From positions 186,001-250,000 of the forward strand of contig NZ_JAAOIZ010000003.1 of assembly GCF_013184525.1 (NCBI RefSeq): a stretch of DNA of 64,000 nt, given 5' to 3'. Below the pieces are notes generated by a model. It was not told where the DNA came from. It searched no databases and saw nothing but the letters and a program-made list of their open reading frames with translations. Shown piece after piece: positions 1 to 7,973 of the stretch (positions are counted from its first letter, which is position 1; every line of letters starts with the position of its first letter). This DNA comes from Chryseobacterium sp. LAM-KRS1 (lineage in GTDB: Bacteria; Bacteroidota; Bacteroidia; Flavobacteriales; Weeksellaceae). The position numbers and the translations under genes were made by a program.

Positions 1-1155
1 CTTCTTAAATTCATTATGAGCAACAAGGAAAACAATGATATCCGCCTTCTTTACTGCATCTTTGTAATCTGTTAATTTAAAAATCTTGTGTTCTTGTACA
101 TTAGGTTCAACAATAAACAAGTCAGCATCTCCTGAATCTTGTAATACCCTTTCTGCAATATGAATAGCTGGAGATTCTCTCAAGTCATCAATATTGGGTT
201 TAAAAGCAAGTCCCATAATAGCTATAGAAGGTTGACGCCCTTGTTTTAATTCGAATTCTAAACGTGCTGTCTTAATTTTTTCAGCACACCAGAATGATTT
301 ATAATTATTAGTTGCACGGGCTTGCGCGATGATACGAGATTCCATAGGGAAATCAGCAACAATAAAGTACGGATCAACAGCTATACAATGTCCTCCTACT
401 CCGCAACCTGGTTGTAATATGTTTACACGTGGATGTTTGTTCGCCAATTGAATTAGTTCCCATACGTTAATACCTGCTTTATCACAAATCAATGATAATT
501 CATTAGCAAATGCAATCTGAACATCTCGAGAGGAGTTTTCAGTTAACTTACACATTTCTGCAGTTCTAGCATTTGTCGGATGAAGGTCTCCCTTAACAAA
601 TTGACGGTAAAATTCAAGTGCTTTTTCGGTAGATTCTTTATTTACACCTCCAATTACACGATCATTATGAACCAGTTCATACATTACGTTGCCAGGAAGT
701 ACTCTTTCTGGACAATAAGCCAAATAAATTTTATTTTCCAATTCCGGACGCTCTGAAAAAATGTATTCCATCATTTTTTCGGTAGTCCCAATAGGGGATG
801 TAGATTCAATAATATACAAGTCTCCCTCTTTTAATAGAGGGATCAACACCTTTGTGGCTGCTTTTACATATGAAATATCAGGTTCATGATTTCCTTTAAA
901 TGGTGTTGGAACGACAACCAAATAAGTATCAGCAATCACTGGTTTTGTGTCCGCCTTTAAATAGCCATTTTTAACTGCATTTGCCACAGCTTCATCTAAA
1001 TCCGGCTCTACAATATGAATTTTACCAGCATTAATGGTATCCACTACATGTTGAGAAATATCTACTCCATGTACTGGTATGTTATTATTAGCAATTAAAG
1101 CGGATGTTGGCAATCCGATATATCCTAAACCTATCGTTACTACTTTTGGTTGCAT
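1..1155 (-). CDS. wecC: UDP-N-acetyl-D-mannosamine dehydrogenase, 3' end cut by window edge
   Basis: The reading frame is open from an ATG at 1155 to base 1, giving 385 residues without a stop, so the C-terminus lies outside the window. Residues 9-16 read GLGYIGLP, the NAD-binding loop of nucleotide-sugar dehydrogenases. The catalytic cysteine sits in GVGGHCIAVDPYF (about C257), and YCPERVLPG is the conserved mid-domain motif. The family oxidises UDP-ManNAc to UDP-ManNAcA with two NAD+ in the cytoplasm. It begins 10 bp after wecB, which makes its substrate, so the pair supplies a ManNAcA precursor for the adjacent surface-polysaccharide locus. The WecC rather than WbpA assignment is by similarity of motifs and by pairing with wecB. 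Confidence 0.9.
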   Translation of the reverse strand, partial: MQPKVVTIGLGYIGLPTSALIANNNIPVHGVDISQHVVDTINAGKIHIVEPDLDEAVANAVKNGYLKADTKPVIADTYLVVVPTPFKGNHEPDISYVKAATKVLIPLLKEGDLYIIESTSPIGTTEKMMEYIFSERPELENKIYLAYCPERVLPGNVMYELVHNDRVIGGVNKESTEKALEFYRQFVKGDLHPTNARTAEMCKLTENSSRDVQIAFANELSLICDKAGINVWELIQLANKHPRVNILQPGCGVGGHCIAVDPYFIVADFPMESRIIAQARATNNYKSFWCAEKIKTARLEFELKQGRQPSIAIMGLAFKPNIDDLRESPAIHIAERVLQDSGDADLFIVEPNVQEHKIFKLTDYKDAVKKADIIVFLVAHNEFKK

Positions 1156-1164
1156 ACTTTTATT

Positions 1165-2292
1165 TTAAATATTACTATTTTGTTTAATGAATTGGACAAT
1201 ACGTTGACATGCCTTTCCATCACCATAAGGATTATGCAAGGCACTCATCATTTGATACCGTTGGGTATCTGTCAGTAAATTTTGTGCTTCAGAAACAATT
1301 TTGTTTTTATTAGTTCCTACTAGAATTACCGTCCCAGCATCTACAGCTTCAGGACGTTCAGTTGTATCACGCATTACTAATACCGGTTTTCCTAAACTCG
1401 GAGCTTCTTCTTGTACGCCACCAGAATCTGTAATAATCATATATGATTGTGTCATTAACCAAACAAAAGCCGGGTATGCTAAAGGATCAATTAACTTAAT
1501 ATTATCTATTCCTGATAAAATTTCATAAACAGGCCCTTTAACGTTTGGATTTAAATGTACAGGGTAAATAATCTGAACATCAGAATTTACTACCGCTATT
1601 TCCTTTAATGCTTCACAAATATTAATAAAACCTTGTCCGTGATTTTCTCTTCTGTGTCCGGTTACTAATATTAATCTTTTGTTAGTATCTACAATATTTT
1701 TTAGAGATTCAATCTCATCGTTTTCTATTTTCGTAACTCTTTCTGAGCTATCCAATAATGCATCAATTACAGTGTTCCCGGTTACTAGGATATCTTTCTC
1801 AGCTACACTTTCCGAAATCAGATTGCTTTTTGACTGCTCAGTAGGTGCAAAGTGATAATCAGCAATACGTCCTGTAACCTGGCGGTTTATTTCTTCTGGA
1901 AATGGAGATCGTTTGTTATGAGTTCTTAAACCAGCTTCTACGTGACAAACTTTTGCACCGGAATAAAATCCAGCTATACTTGCGGCCATAGTGGTTGTAG
2001 TATCACCGTGAACATAAATAAAGTCAGGTTGAAAATCGTCCAAAACAGATTTCATTTCTGTAATAATATCTGCTGTTAATGAATATAAATTTTGATTAGG
2101 TTTCATCAAATTTAAATCATAGTCAGGTTCGATATCAAAGAATGACAGAACCTGATCAAGCATTTCTCGATGTTGTGCAGTCACACAAACCTTGGTTTCA
2201 AAATCAGCATTGTTTTTAAACTCTTTTACCAACGGAGCCATTTTTATAGCTTCAGGACGTGTCCCAAAAATGATAAGATTTTTAATTTTCAT
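1165..2292 (-). CDS. wecB: UDP-N-acetylglucosamine 2-epimerase (non-hydrolysing)
   Basis: A 375-residue cytoplasmic GT-B-fold enzyme that interconverts UDP-GlcNAc and UDP-ManNAc. It opens with FGTRPEAIKMAP (residues 9-20). It carries the acidic residues of the family: D97 in VHGDTT, E119 in HVEAGLRT, and E133/E134 in PFPEEINRQ. The histidine motif TGHRRENHG lies near residue 214, and the C-terminal UDP-site motif DSGGVQEEAPSLGKP is present. The length is normal for WecB/MnaA. It lies between two UDP-sugar dehydrogenase genes on the same strand and 10 bp before wecC, which points to ManNAc/ManNAcA sugar-nucleotide supply for the polysaccharide made by this locus. The gap of 133 bp to the upstream gene is longer than within the rest of the cluster. 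Confidence 0.95.
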   Translation of the reverse strand: MKIKNLIIFGTRPEAIKMAPLVKEFKNNADFETKVCVTAQHREMLDQVLSFFDIEPDYDLNLMKPNQNLYSLTADIITEMKSVLDDFQPDFIYVHGDTTTTMAASIAGFYSGAKVCHVEAGLRTHNKRSPFPEEINRQVTGRIADYHFAPTEQSKSNLISESVAEKDILVTGNTVIDALLDSSERVTKIENDEIESLKNIVDTNKRLILVTGHRRENHGQGFINICEALKEIAVVNSDVQIIYPVHLNPNVKGPVYEILSGIDNIKLIDPLAYPAFVWLMTQSYMIITDSGGVQEEAPSLGKPVLVMRDTTERPEAVDAGTVILVGTNKNKIVSEAQNLLTDTQRYQMMSALHNPYGDGKACQRIVQFIKQNSNI

Positions 2293-2425
2293 AAGTTAAT
2301 TTCCCATTCTTTTTTTAATAAATCTATGATGAACTCTTAATATTAAAGTTACAATCATCAAAAAACACGTGCGATTTTTAATTTTGCTAATCTACCGCAC
2401 AGTAATATAATTTTATTTTTTAGGG

Positions 2426-3757
2426 TTATAGTCTAGAATCGTAATGACTTAAAAAGCCTTTAACATCATAAATGACTCCCTCTTCCTTTAAAAGTTTTGA
2501 TAAATCAACGTCTAAAAATTCCTTATGAGATACAGTAAGTACTATGGCGTCAAACTTTTGAGAGCTTATTCTACCATTAATTTGTTCAATATCTTTAATG
2601 ATTTCAAATCCATACTCCTCTTTGACCTCCTCATTTTTTGCCCAAGGATCATAAGTTGTGACTTCTACACCATATTCTTCTAATCCCTGAATAACGTCAA
2701 TAACTTTAGAATTACGGATGTCCGGACAATTTTCCTTAAAAGTGATACCCAGGTTTAAAACTCTTGCACCCTTTATTTTAATATCTCTTTTAATCATCAA
2801 CTTAATAACCTGAGAGGCTACAAATGCCCCCATAGAATCATTTAGTCTTCTTGCTGCCAGTATTAATTCTGAATAATATCCTATTTCCTGAGCTTTTTGT
2901 GCTAGATAAAAAGGATCTACCCCTATACAATGCCCCCCAACCAAACCAGGCTTAAAGGGTAAAAAATTCCATTTAGTTCCAGCTGCCTCTAAAACATCAT
3001 TAGTATCAATGTTCATAAGCGAAAAAACCTTAGCTAATTCATTTATAAAAGCAATATTAATATCCCTTTGGGAGTTTTCAATAACTTTAGATGCTTCTGC
3101 AACCTTAATGGATGAAGCCAAATGTGTTCCAGCATTAATGATTGACTTATATAAGTCATCTACAATAATTGCAACTTCTTTTGTAGAACCTGATGTTACT
3201 TTCAAGATATTTTCTACAGTATGATTTTTATCTCCAGGGTTTATACGTTCTGGTGAGTATCCTGCAAAAAAATCTTCATTAAATTTTAAACCAGATACTT
3301 TTTCTAACACTGGAACACACTCTTCTTCTGTGACTCCGGGGTATACTGTGGATTCGTAAATAACAATGTCACCTTTCTTCAGAACTTTTGCTACCGTTTC
3401 TGAGGCTTTATATAATGGTGTTAAATCGGGTCTGTTATGTTTATCAACAGGTGTAGGTACTGTGACAATATAAATGTTTGCTTCTTTAATATCATCTACT
3501 TCTGATGAACAATACAATCCTTTTTGTGAGATGTTAGAGTTTGAAGCCTCTTTAAAAGGGTTTGTTTTAGATAAGACAGATTGTAGTATATTGTTATCTA
3601 CTTCTAATGTATGATCTGTGCCGTGATTTAACTCTTCGATTCTTTTCTGGTTAATATCAAAACCAACAACTGGATATTTCGTAGCAAATAAACGTGCTAA
3701 TGGTAACCCAACATATCCTAAACCAATTATACTAATTCTAATCTGTGTATCCATCAA
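2426..3757 (-). CDS. Nucleotide-sugar dehydrogenase (WbpA/TviB/VipA-like)
   Basis: A 443-residue UDP-glucose/GDP-mannose dehydrogenase family protein. IIGLGYVGLPLAR (about residues 10-22) is the Rossmann NAD loop, TVPTPVD (99-105) and ESTVYPG follow, and C277 in GGHCIGVDPFYLAQ is the expected catalytic cysteine. The family performs a two-step oxidation of a UDP-HexNAc C6 alcohol to a uronic acid. Sequence style (GYSPERINPGD, the FKENCPDIRNSK motif) resembles Vi-antigen TviB/VipA and WbpA, which act on UDP-GlcNAc, but the substrate cannot be fixed from sequence. It is paralogous to wecC in the same cluster, so the polymer probably holds two kinds of uronic acid or the two enzymes serve different branches. 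A second ATG lies one codon after the first. Confidence 0.88.
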   Translation of the reverse strand: MMDTQIRISIIGLGYVGLPLARLFATKYPVVGFDINQKRIEELNHGTDHTLEVDNNILQSVLSKTNPFKEASNSNISQKGLYCSSEVDDIKEANIYIVTVPTPVDKHNRPDLTPLYKASETVAKVLKKGDIVIYESTVYPGVTEEECVPVLEKVSGLKFNEDFFAGYSPERINPGDKNHTVENILKVTSGSTKEVAIIVDDLYKSIINAGTHLASSIKVAEASKVIENSQRDINIAFINELAKVFSLMNIDTNDVLEAAGTKWNFLPFKPGLVGGHCIGVDPFYLAQKAQEIGYYSELILAARRLNDSMGAFVASQVIKLMIKRDIKIKGARVLNLGITFKENCPDIRNSKVIDVIQGLEEYGVEVTTYDPWAKNEEVKEEYGFEIIKDIEQINGRISSQKFDAIVLTVSHKEFLDVDLSKLLKEEGVIYDVKGFLSHYDSRL

Positions 3758-3827
3758 TATTGTACCTTCTAAAAGTCACTCCTAATATTATAATATCTCT
3801 TGTTAATCCCATAGCTTAGTAACAAAA

Positions 3828-6164
3828 TTATTTTTTAAATAATCTTTGCCACCAGCTTTCCTTTTTATCTTTAGTATATCCATATCCATAACCATAATTA
3901 TATCCATAACCTCCAGCACTTTTGGATACATCATTAATAACAAAGGATACATTAGAAAGTTTAGAATCTTTAACTAAATCATTTGTAAAATCTATTAATA
4001 CATTTCTTGACACCCCAGACCTTACCACGTAAAGAGTTGTATCCGCAACATCTGCAATATTAAGAGTATCCGATACTAGTACAAGGGGTGCAGAGTCGAT
4101 AATAATATATGCATATTGTGATTCCATTTGGTGGATAAGTTTTTGGTATCTACCATTAGAAAGAAGTTCCTGAGGATTAGGAGGAATACTTCCAGCATAG
4201 ATTACATCACAATTTGGATTGGTATCTGAAGTATGAATAAGATCTTGGACATTAGTTGATTCATCGTATAGATATTCTGTAAGCCCCTTTCTTTTCACTG
4301 GTTCACTATCATAACGCTGAATCTGCGGATTTCTGATATCAGAACCAATAAGTAGAGCCCGCCCATTTTTATTTCCTAATGTAAGTGCTAAATTAACTGA
4401 TACTAAAGTTTTTCCCTCTCCCTTAACAGATGATGTAACCATAATAATTTTAGCTGATTCCTTAACAGGTAGCACAAATTTAAGATTGGAAACCAATACT
4501 CTGAAAGATTCTGCTAATTCAGAAAAATCATTTTTTTGCACTAAATGATTTTCTTTATCATTTAATGTTGGTATATCTGCTAAAATACCTAAAGAAGAAC
4601 GCTCCTTAATATCGTCACGATTATAGATTTTATCATCCCACATAAAGAACAAATAAAATATGGCAAAGGGAAGCAGTATTCCAAGGAACAGAGCTCCCAG
4701 AAAAACAATACTCTTTTTAGGTGATATGGGAATATCATCGGTAAATGCGGGATTTACAATTTTTGCTTTTGGAACATTTACAGATAAGTTGATTGCATTT
4801 TCTTCTCTCTTCTGTAATAAAAATAAAAATAGTTGCTCCTTAAGATTCTGCTGACGCTCTATTCCACGATACACTTTTGATTGTCCAGGTACCTTCTCAA
4901 TAAGTCCGTTACTTGTTGCAATCTGATTATTAAATTGTGATATAGTTGCCTGCACAGTCTCCTTTTGCTGACGAATATTCTCACGAACAATCTCTTTTAA
5001 TGAAGCTATTTCTTTATTCATTTCCACTACAGCAGGGTTTTCATTAGTCGCCTGCTTTAGTGTTTTATTTCTGGTAATAAGAAGTGTATTATATTGAGAA
5101 ATAGCTTGTTCCAGTGAAAGATTGAGTCCAAGATTGGAAGGCATAAGCTGGTTTCCACCTTTTGCAGCTTCTTGCGCTAAAGAGTTCAAAAGCTCCAGCT
5201 GCGCTTGTTGCTGTAAAAGCGCTTTGGTATTATCGTTTGTATTTTGAAGTGCCAATTGTGCCTGGATTTCAAGATCAACGATACGATTGCGATTCTGGAA
5301 ATCCTCCTTTTGATTTTCTACTCCAGACAGATCACGGGTAATAACCTCTAACCTTTTATCAATAAATTCTTGTGTATTTTTTGCCTGTAAATTTTTATCT
5401 CTCAGACCATCCAAATTATATTGCTTTGTGACTTCATTTAGAATAGCTTCTGATTTTTCCGGAACTCCACCTATCAAACTGATATCCATCAACAATGCTT
5501 TTTGATCCGGTAGATCTACTTTAATCTTTTCCTCTAATTTTTTAACTCTCTCAATCGGATTCCAAAATACTATTATATATTTTGAACGAAATTTAATTGC
5601 AGAATTTTTATGTAGAATAACTGTTCCGAACTTCAAATGTAGAGGTTTGTCAAATTCTCCTTTAAACTCAGCTTTCTTATCATCAATTAATGTAAATTGA
5701 TGATCACCTACTTCACTAACATTATATTCTGCAGATTTAAATTTCTTTTCATTTTTAAATGAAAGTATTTTACCTGTAATCGGTATCTGTGTAAATAATT
5801 CCGAATCCTTAATTTCTCCAGCACTAAAGTATTGAACACTTAGGTTTAAGTTTTTAACAACCTGCATAAGTATTGGACGGGATGTAACTACAGCTACTTC
5901 ACTTTTCATCTCATCAGCATTTCCTAAGCCTATCCCCAAATTATCCAAATCCGCAAGTGCAGAAGTAAGATCTGTTTCCTTTTTATCAAATTTAAGAGTA
6001 GTTTTTGATTGATATTGAGGAATAGAATATCTTAGATAGATGTAGGCTCCAATCATAAACATTAAAATGGATCCAATAAACCAGGGCCATTTTCTTAGAT
6101 ATTGCCCGATAATTTTCTTTATATCTAATACTTCTTCTTTTTCCTGAAATTCTATATGCTGCAT
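3828..6164 (-). CDS. Wzc-like polysaccharide co-polymerase / tyrosine autokinase
   Basis: A 778-residue inner-membrane protein. The N-terminal Wzz domain has a membrane segment near residues 33-50. A long periplasmic coiled-coil section rich in Gln/Asn/Glu follows, and a second membrane segment lies near 490-515 after a Pro-rich stretch. The cytoplasmic BY-kinase domain has Walker A SSVKGEGKT (about 578-586), Walker A' ALLIGSDIRNPQ and Walker B YIIIDSAPL. The tail carries six tyrosines alternating mostly with glycine (Y753, 755, 757, 759, 761, 763), the usual autophosphorylation cluster. Known relatives control polymer length and export together with a Wza pore. The stop is 8 bp before the start of nothing else on this strand, and the upstream wza-like gene ends 8 bp away, so they are co-transcribed. 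No Wzb-type phosphatase gene is visible nearby. Confidence 0.92.
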   Translation of the reverse strand: MQHIEFQEKEEVLDIKKIIGQYLRKWPWFIGSILMFMIGAYIYLRYSIPQYQSKTTLKFDKKETDLTSALADLDNLGIGLGNADEMKSEVAVVTSRPILMQVVKNLNLSVQYFSAGEIKDSELFTQIPITGKILSFKNEKKFKSAEYNVSEVGDHQFTLIDDKKAEFKGEFDKPLHLKFGTVILHKNSAIKFRSKYIIVFWNPIERVKKLEEKIKVDLPDQKALLMDISLIGGVPEKSEAILNEVTKQYNLDGLRDKNLQAKNTQEFIDKRLEVITRDLSGVENQKEDFQNRNRIVDLEIQAQLALQNTNDNTKALLQQQAQLELLNSLAQEAAKGGNQLMPSNLGLNLSLEQAISQYNTLLITRNKTLKQATNENPAVVEMNKEIASLKEIVRENIRQQKETVQATISQFNNQIATSNGLIEKVPGQSKVYRGIERQQNLKEQLFLFLLQKREENAINLSVNVPKAKIVNPAFTDDIPISPKKSIVFLGALFLGILLPFAIFYLFFMWDDKIYNRDDIKERSSLGILADIPTLNDKENHLVQKNDFSELAESFRVLVSNLKFVLPVKESAKIIMVTSSVKGEGKTLVSVNLALTLGNKNGRALLIGSDIRNPQIQRYDSEPVKRKGLTEYLYDESTNVQDLIHTSDTNPNCDVIYAGSIPPNPQELLSNGRYQKLIHQMESQYAYIIIDSAPLVLVSDTLNIADVADTTLYVVRSGVSRNVLIDFTNDLVKDSKLSNVSFVINDVSKSAGGYGYNYGYGYGYTKDKKESWWQRLFKK

Positions 6165-6172
6165 GTTCTAGT

Positions 6173-6961
6173 TTATCGGGTTAAAGAAATAACGAGGGTT
6201 GCTGCTGCCAATGCTGAAGCAATAATTTGAAATGTAAGAGCTCTATTTGGATTAGAGTTTGCCTGTATTTGCTTATTATGATCAGGTTCTACATAAAGAA
6301 CATCATTTTGTTTCATGTAGTAGTAAGGTGAATTTACTATATCCGATCTTGATAAGTCTAAATTAACAACCTGATCCGAACCATCGTCTCCTGAACGAAT
6401 AAGTTTTACGTTTGTACGATTTCCAAAATCTGTCATATCTCCCGCAAGACTTAATGCCTGAAAGATATTAAGCTTTTGTGTAGGACTTTCTTTTTGGCCA
6501 GGAAGCTTAACCTCACCTAAAACACTAACATTGAAATTTTTCAAAGTAATGGTAACTAAAGGATCTGTAAGATATCTTTTTAAACGGGACTCTAATTCCT
6601 GCTTTAACTGTATTTGTGTCATCCCTTTTGCATAAACATTTCCTAACACAGGAAAATTAATATATCCTTCTTCATTTACCATATACTCACTGGGTTGTAC
6701 ATATTGAGTTATACCATTTGGAGACTCACTTCCAACACGATTTGCAGTATTTAGGTTAAATGGTTTTACTGCTATCTCATCAAGCGCAGAAACGAGAATC
6801 AGAAGCACATCACTTTCTTGTATATGTAACCCCTGAAATTTTGCTTTAGCCACTTCCTCCTCCATATTATGCTGTGCCATATATACCATATTTTGTTTAG
6901 GCTTGCAAGATGCCAAAACCGCTGACAAAATTATAAGGTAAGTAATAATAGTTTTATTCAT
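6173..6961 (-). CDS. Polysaccharide export outer-membrane lipoprotein (Wza-like), copy 2
   Basis: A 262-residue lipoprotein. Residues 1-18 form a signal peptide ending in a lipobox with C19 (LSAVLASC). A Poly_export domain (ESDVLLILVSA and EGYINFPVLGNVYAKGMT) is followed by a SLBB-type segment (FNVSVLGEVKLPGQ). The tail has a hydrophobic C-terminal segment (about residues 242-260) that could be the outer-membrane helix of Wza-type pores. The family forms the outer-membrane channel that works with a Wzc partner. It sits immediately upstream of the wzc-like gene. A second, clearly related gene (7095-7919) precedes it, so the locus has two Wza-like proteins in tandem. Confidence 0.9.
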   Translation of the reverse strand: MNKTIITYLIILSAVLASCKPKQNMVYMAQHNMEEEVAKAKFQGLHIQESDVLLILVSALDEIAVKPFNLNTANRVGSESPNGITQYVQPSEYMVNEEGYINFPVLGNVYAKGMTQIQLKQELESRLKRYLTDPLVTITLKNFNVSVLGEVKLPGQKESPTQKLNIFQALSLAGDMTDFGNRTNVKLIRSGDDGSDQVVNLDLSRSDIVNSPYYYMKQNDVLYVEPDHNKQIQANSNPNRALTFQIIASALAAATLVISLTR

Positions 6962-7094
6962 GATATTATTTAATCTACTGTCGCTTGTCTTTAATTTTAT
7001 TTATTGATTACATTCCGAACAAGCTATTTTTTTCTACTAATTTGTGATTTAATGTTTACCTGCTGGTGACAATCTATTCTAAAATTTTATTTTA

Positions 7095-7919
7095 TTAATT
7101 TTTAATCAATGCCAATATCCCTACAGTTATTGAAGCAATTACAGAGGCAACAGAAATGTAAAGCCCTGTATTAGGATCTACCCTTGCTGCTTTTTCCCTG
7201 TTAGCATTTGGTTGAACATATACTACATCATTTTGTTTAAGATAATAGTAAGGAGAATTTATAAAATTAGCACTTGTAAGATCTATTCTTTCTTTACTGA
7301 TCTGTCCATCAACATTTCGAACAATTAAAATATTATTTCTTACTCCATAAGCAGTTAAATCTCCTGCTAAACCGATCGCACTTAGTAAAGTTGTATTTCC
7401 ATCAGGTATTACATAAGTTCCAGGCTTAGCAACTTCCCCAAGAACAGAAACTTTAAAATTGATGAGTTTGATGTCTACAATAGGGTTTTTTACATATTCT
7501 GAAATTAACCCTGTAAGTTTAGTTCTTAATGTTTCAATATTTTCATTTTTAGTACTTATTTTTCCTATCTGAGGAAAAACAATATCACCATTGGTATCTA
7601 TGACATAAGTTGGTCCGGACGCCGGAACCTGCTGAGGAAGATTATTGGAACTAGGCAATGTGTATTGAGCAACTGTACTACCTGAAGAATAATTCTGATT
7701 AAAAGGCTTTACTACATCCATATCCTTTGCGGAAACTGTAATAATCAGTTGATCTCCCGGCTGAAAATCAATCCTGCTATTTTTAATCGAATTTTCTAGT
7801 GTAATACTATCAATGTCTTTCATATAATTGATGTCTTGCCTTGCTGCACAAGAAAACATTGCTAAACTTACAGCACCATAAATAAAATACTTTAAACTCA
7901 TTCCTGATAATTTTTCCAC
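7095..7919 (-). CDS. Polysaccharide export outer-membrane lipoprotein (Wza-like), copy 1
   Basis: A 274-residue lipoprotein with a signal peptide ending at C24 (SLAMFSC). It has the same order of motifs as its downstream neighbour: PGDQLIITVSAKD and a KPFNQN match, DTNGDIVFPQIGKI, then FKVSVLGEVAKPGTYV, YYYLKQNDVVYVQP and a final hydrophobic segment. The shared motifs show duplication followed by considerable divergence. An insertion of about 20 residues rich in Ser/Pro (VAQYTLPSSNNLPQQVP) lies before the Poly_export strand. The role is export of the polymer across the outer membrane. A gap of 133 bp with no clear promoter separates it from copy 2, and 54 bp separate it from the capD-like gene. 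Confidence 0.9.
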   Translation of the reverse strand: MEKLSGMSLKYFIYGAVSLAMFSCAARQDINYMKDIDSITLENSIKNSRIDFQPGDQLIITVSAKDMDVVKPFNQNYSSGSTVAQYTLPSSNNLPQQVPASGPTYVIDTNGDIVFPQIGKISTKNENIETLRTKLTGLISEYVKNPIVDIKLINFKVSVLGEVAKPGTYVIPDGNTTLLSAIGLAGDLTAYGVRNNILIVRNVDGQISKERIDLTSANFINSPYYYLKQNDVVYVQPNANREKAARVDPNTGLYISVASVIASITVGILALIKN

Positions 7920-7973
7920 AAAAATAGGATAATTATTTTTTTACAAACTATTCATTGATTTCATTGCACTCAA

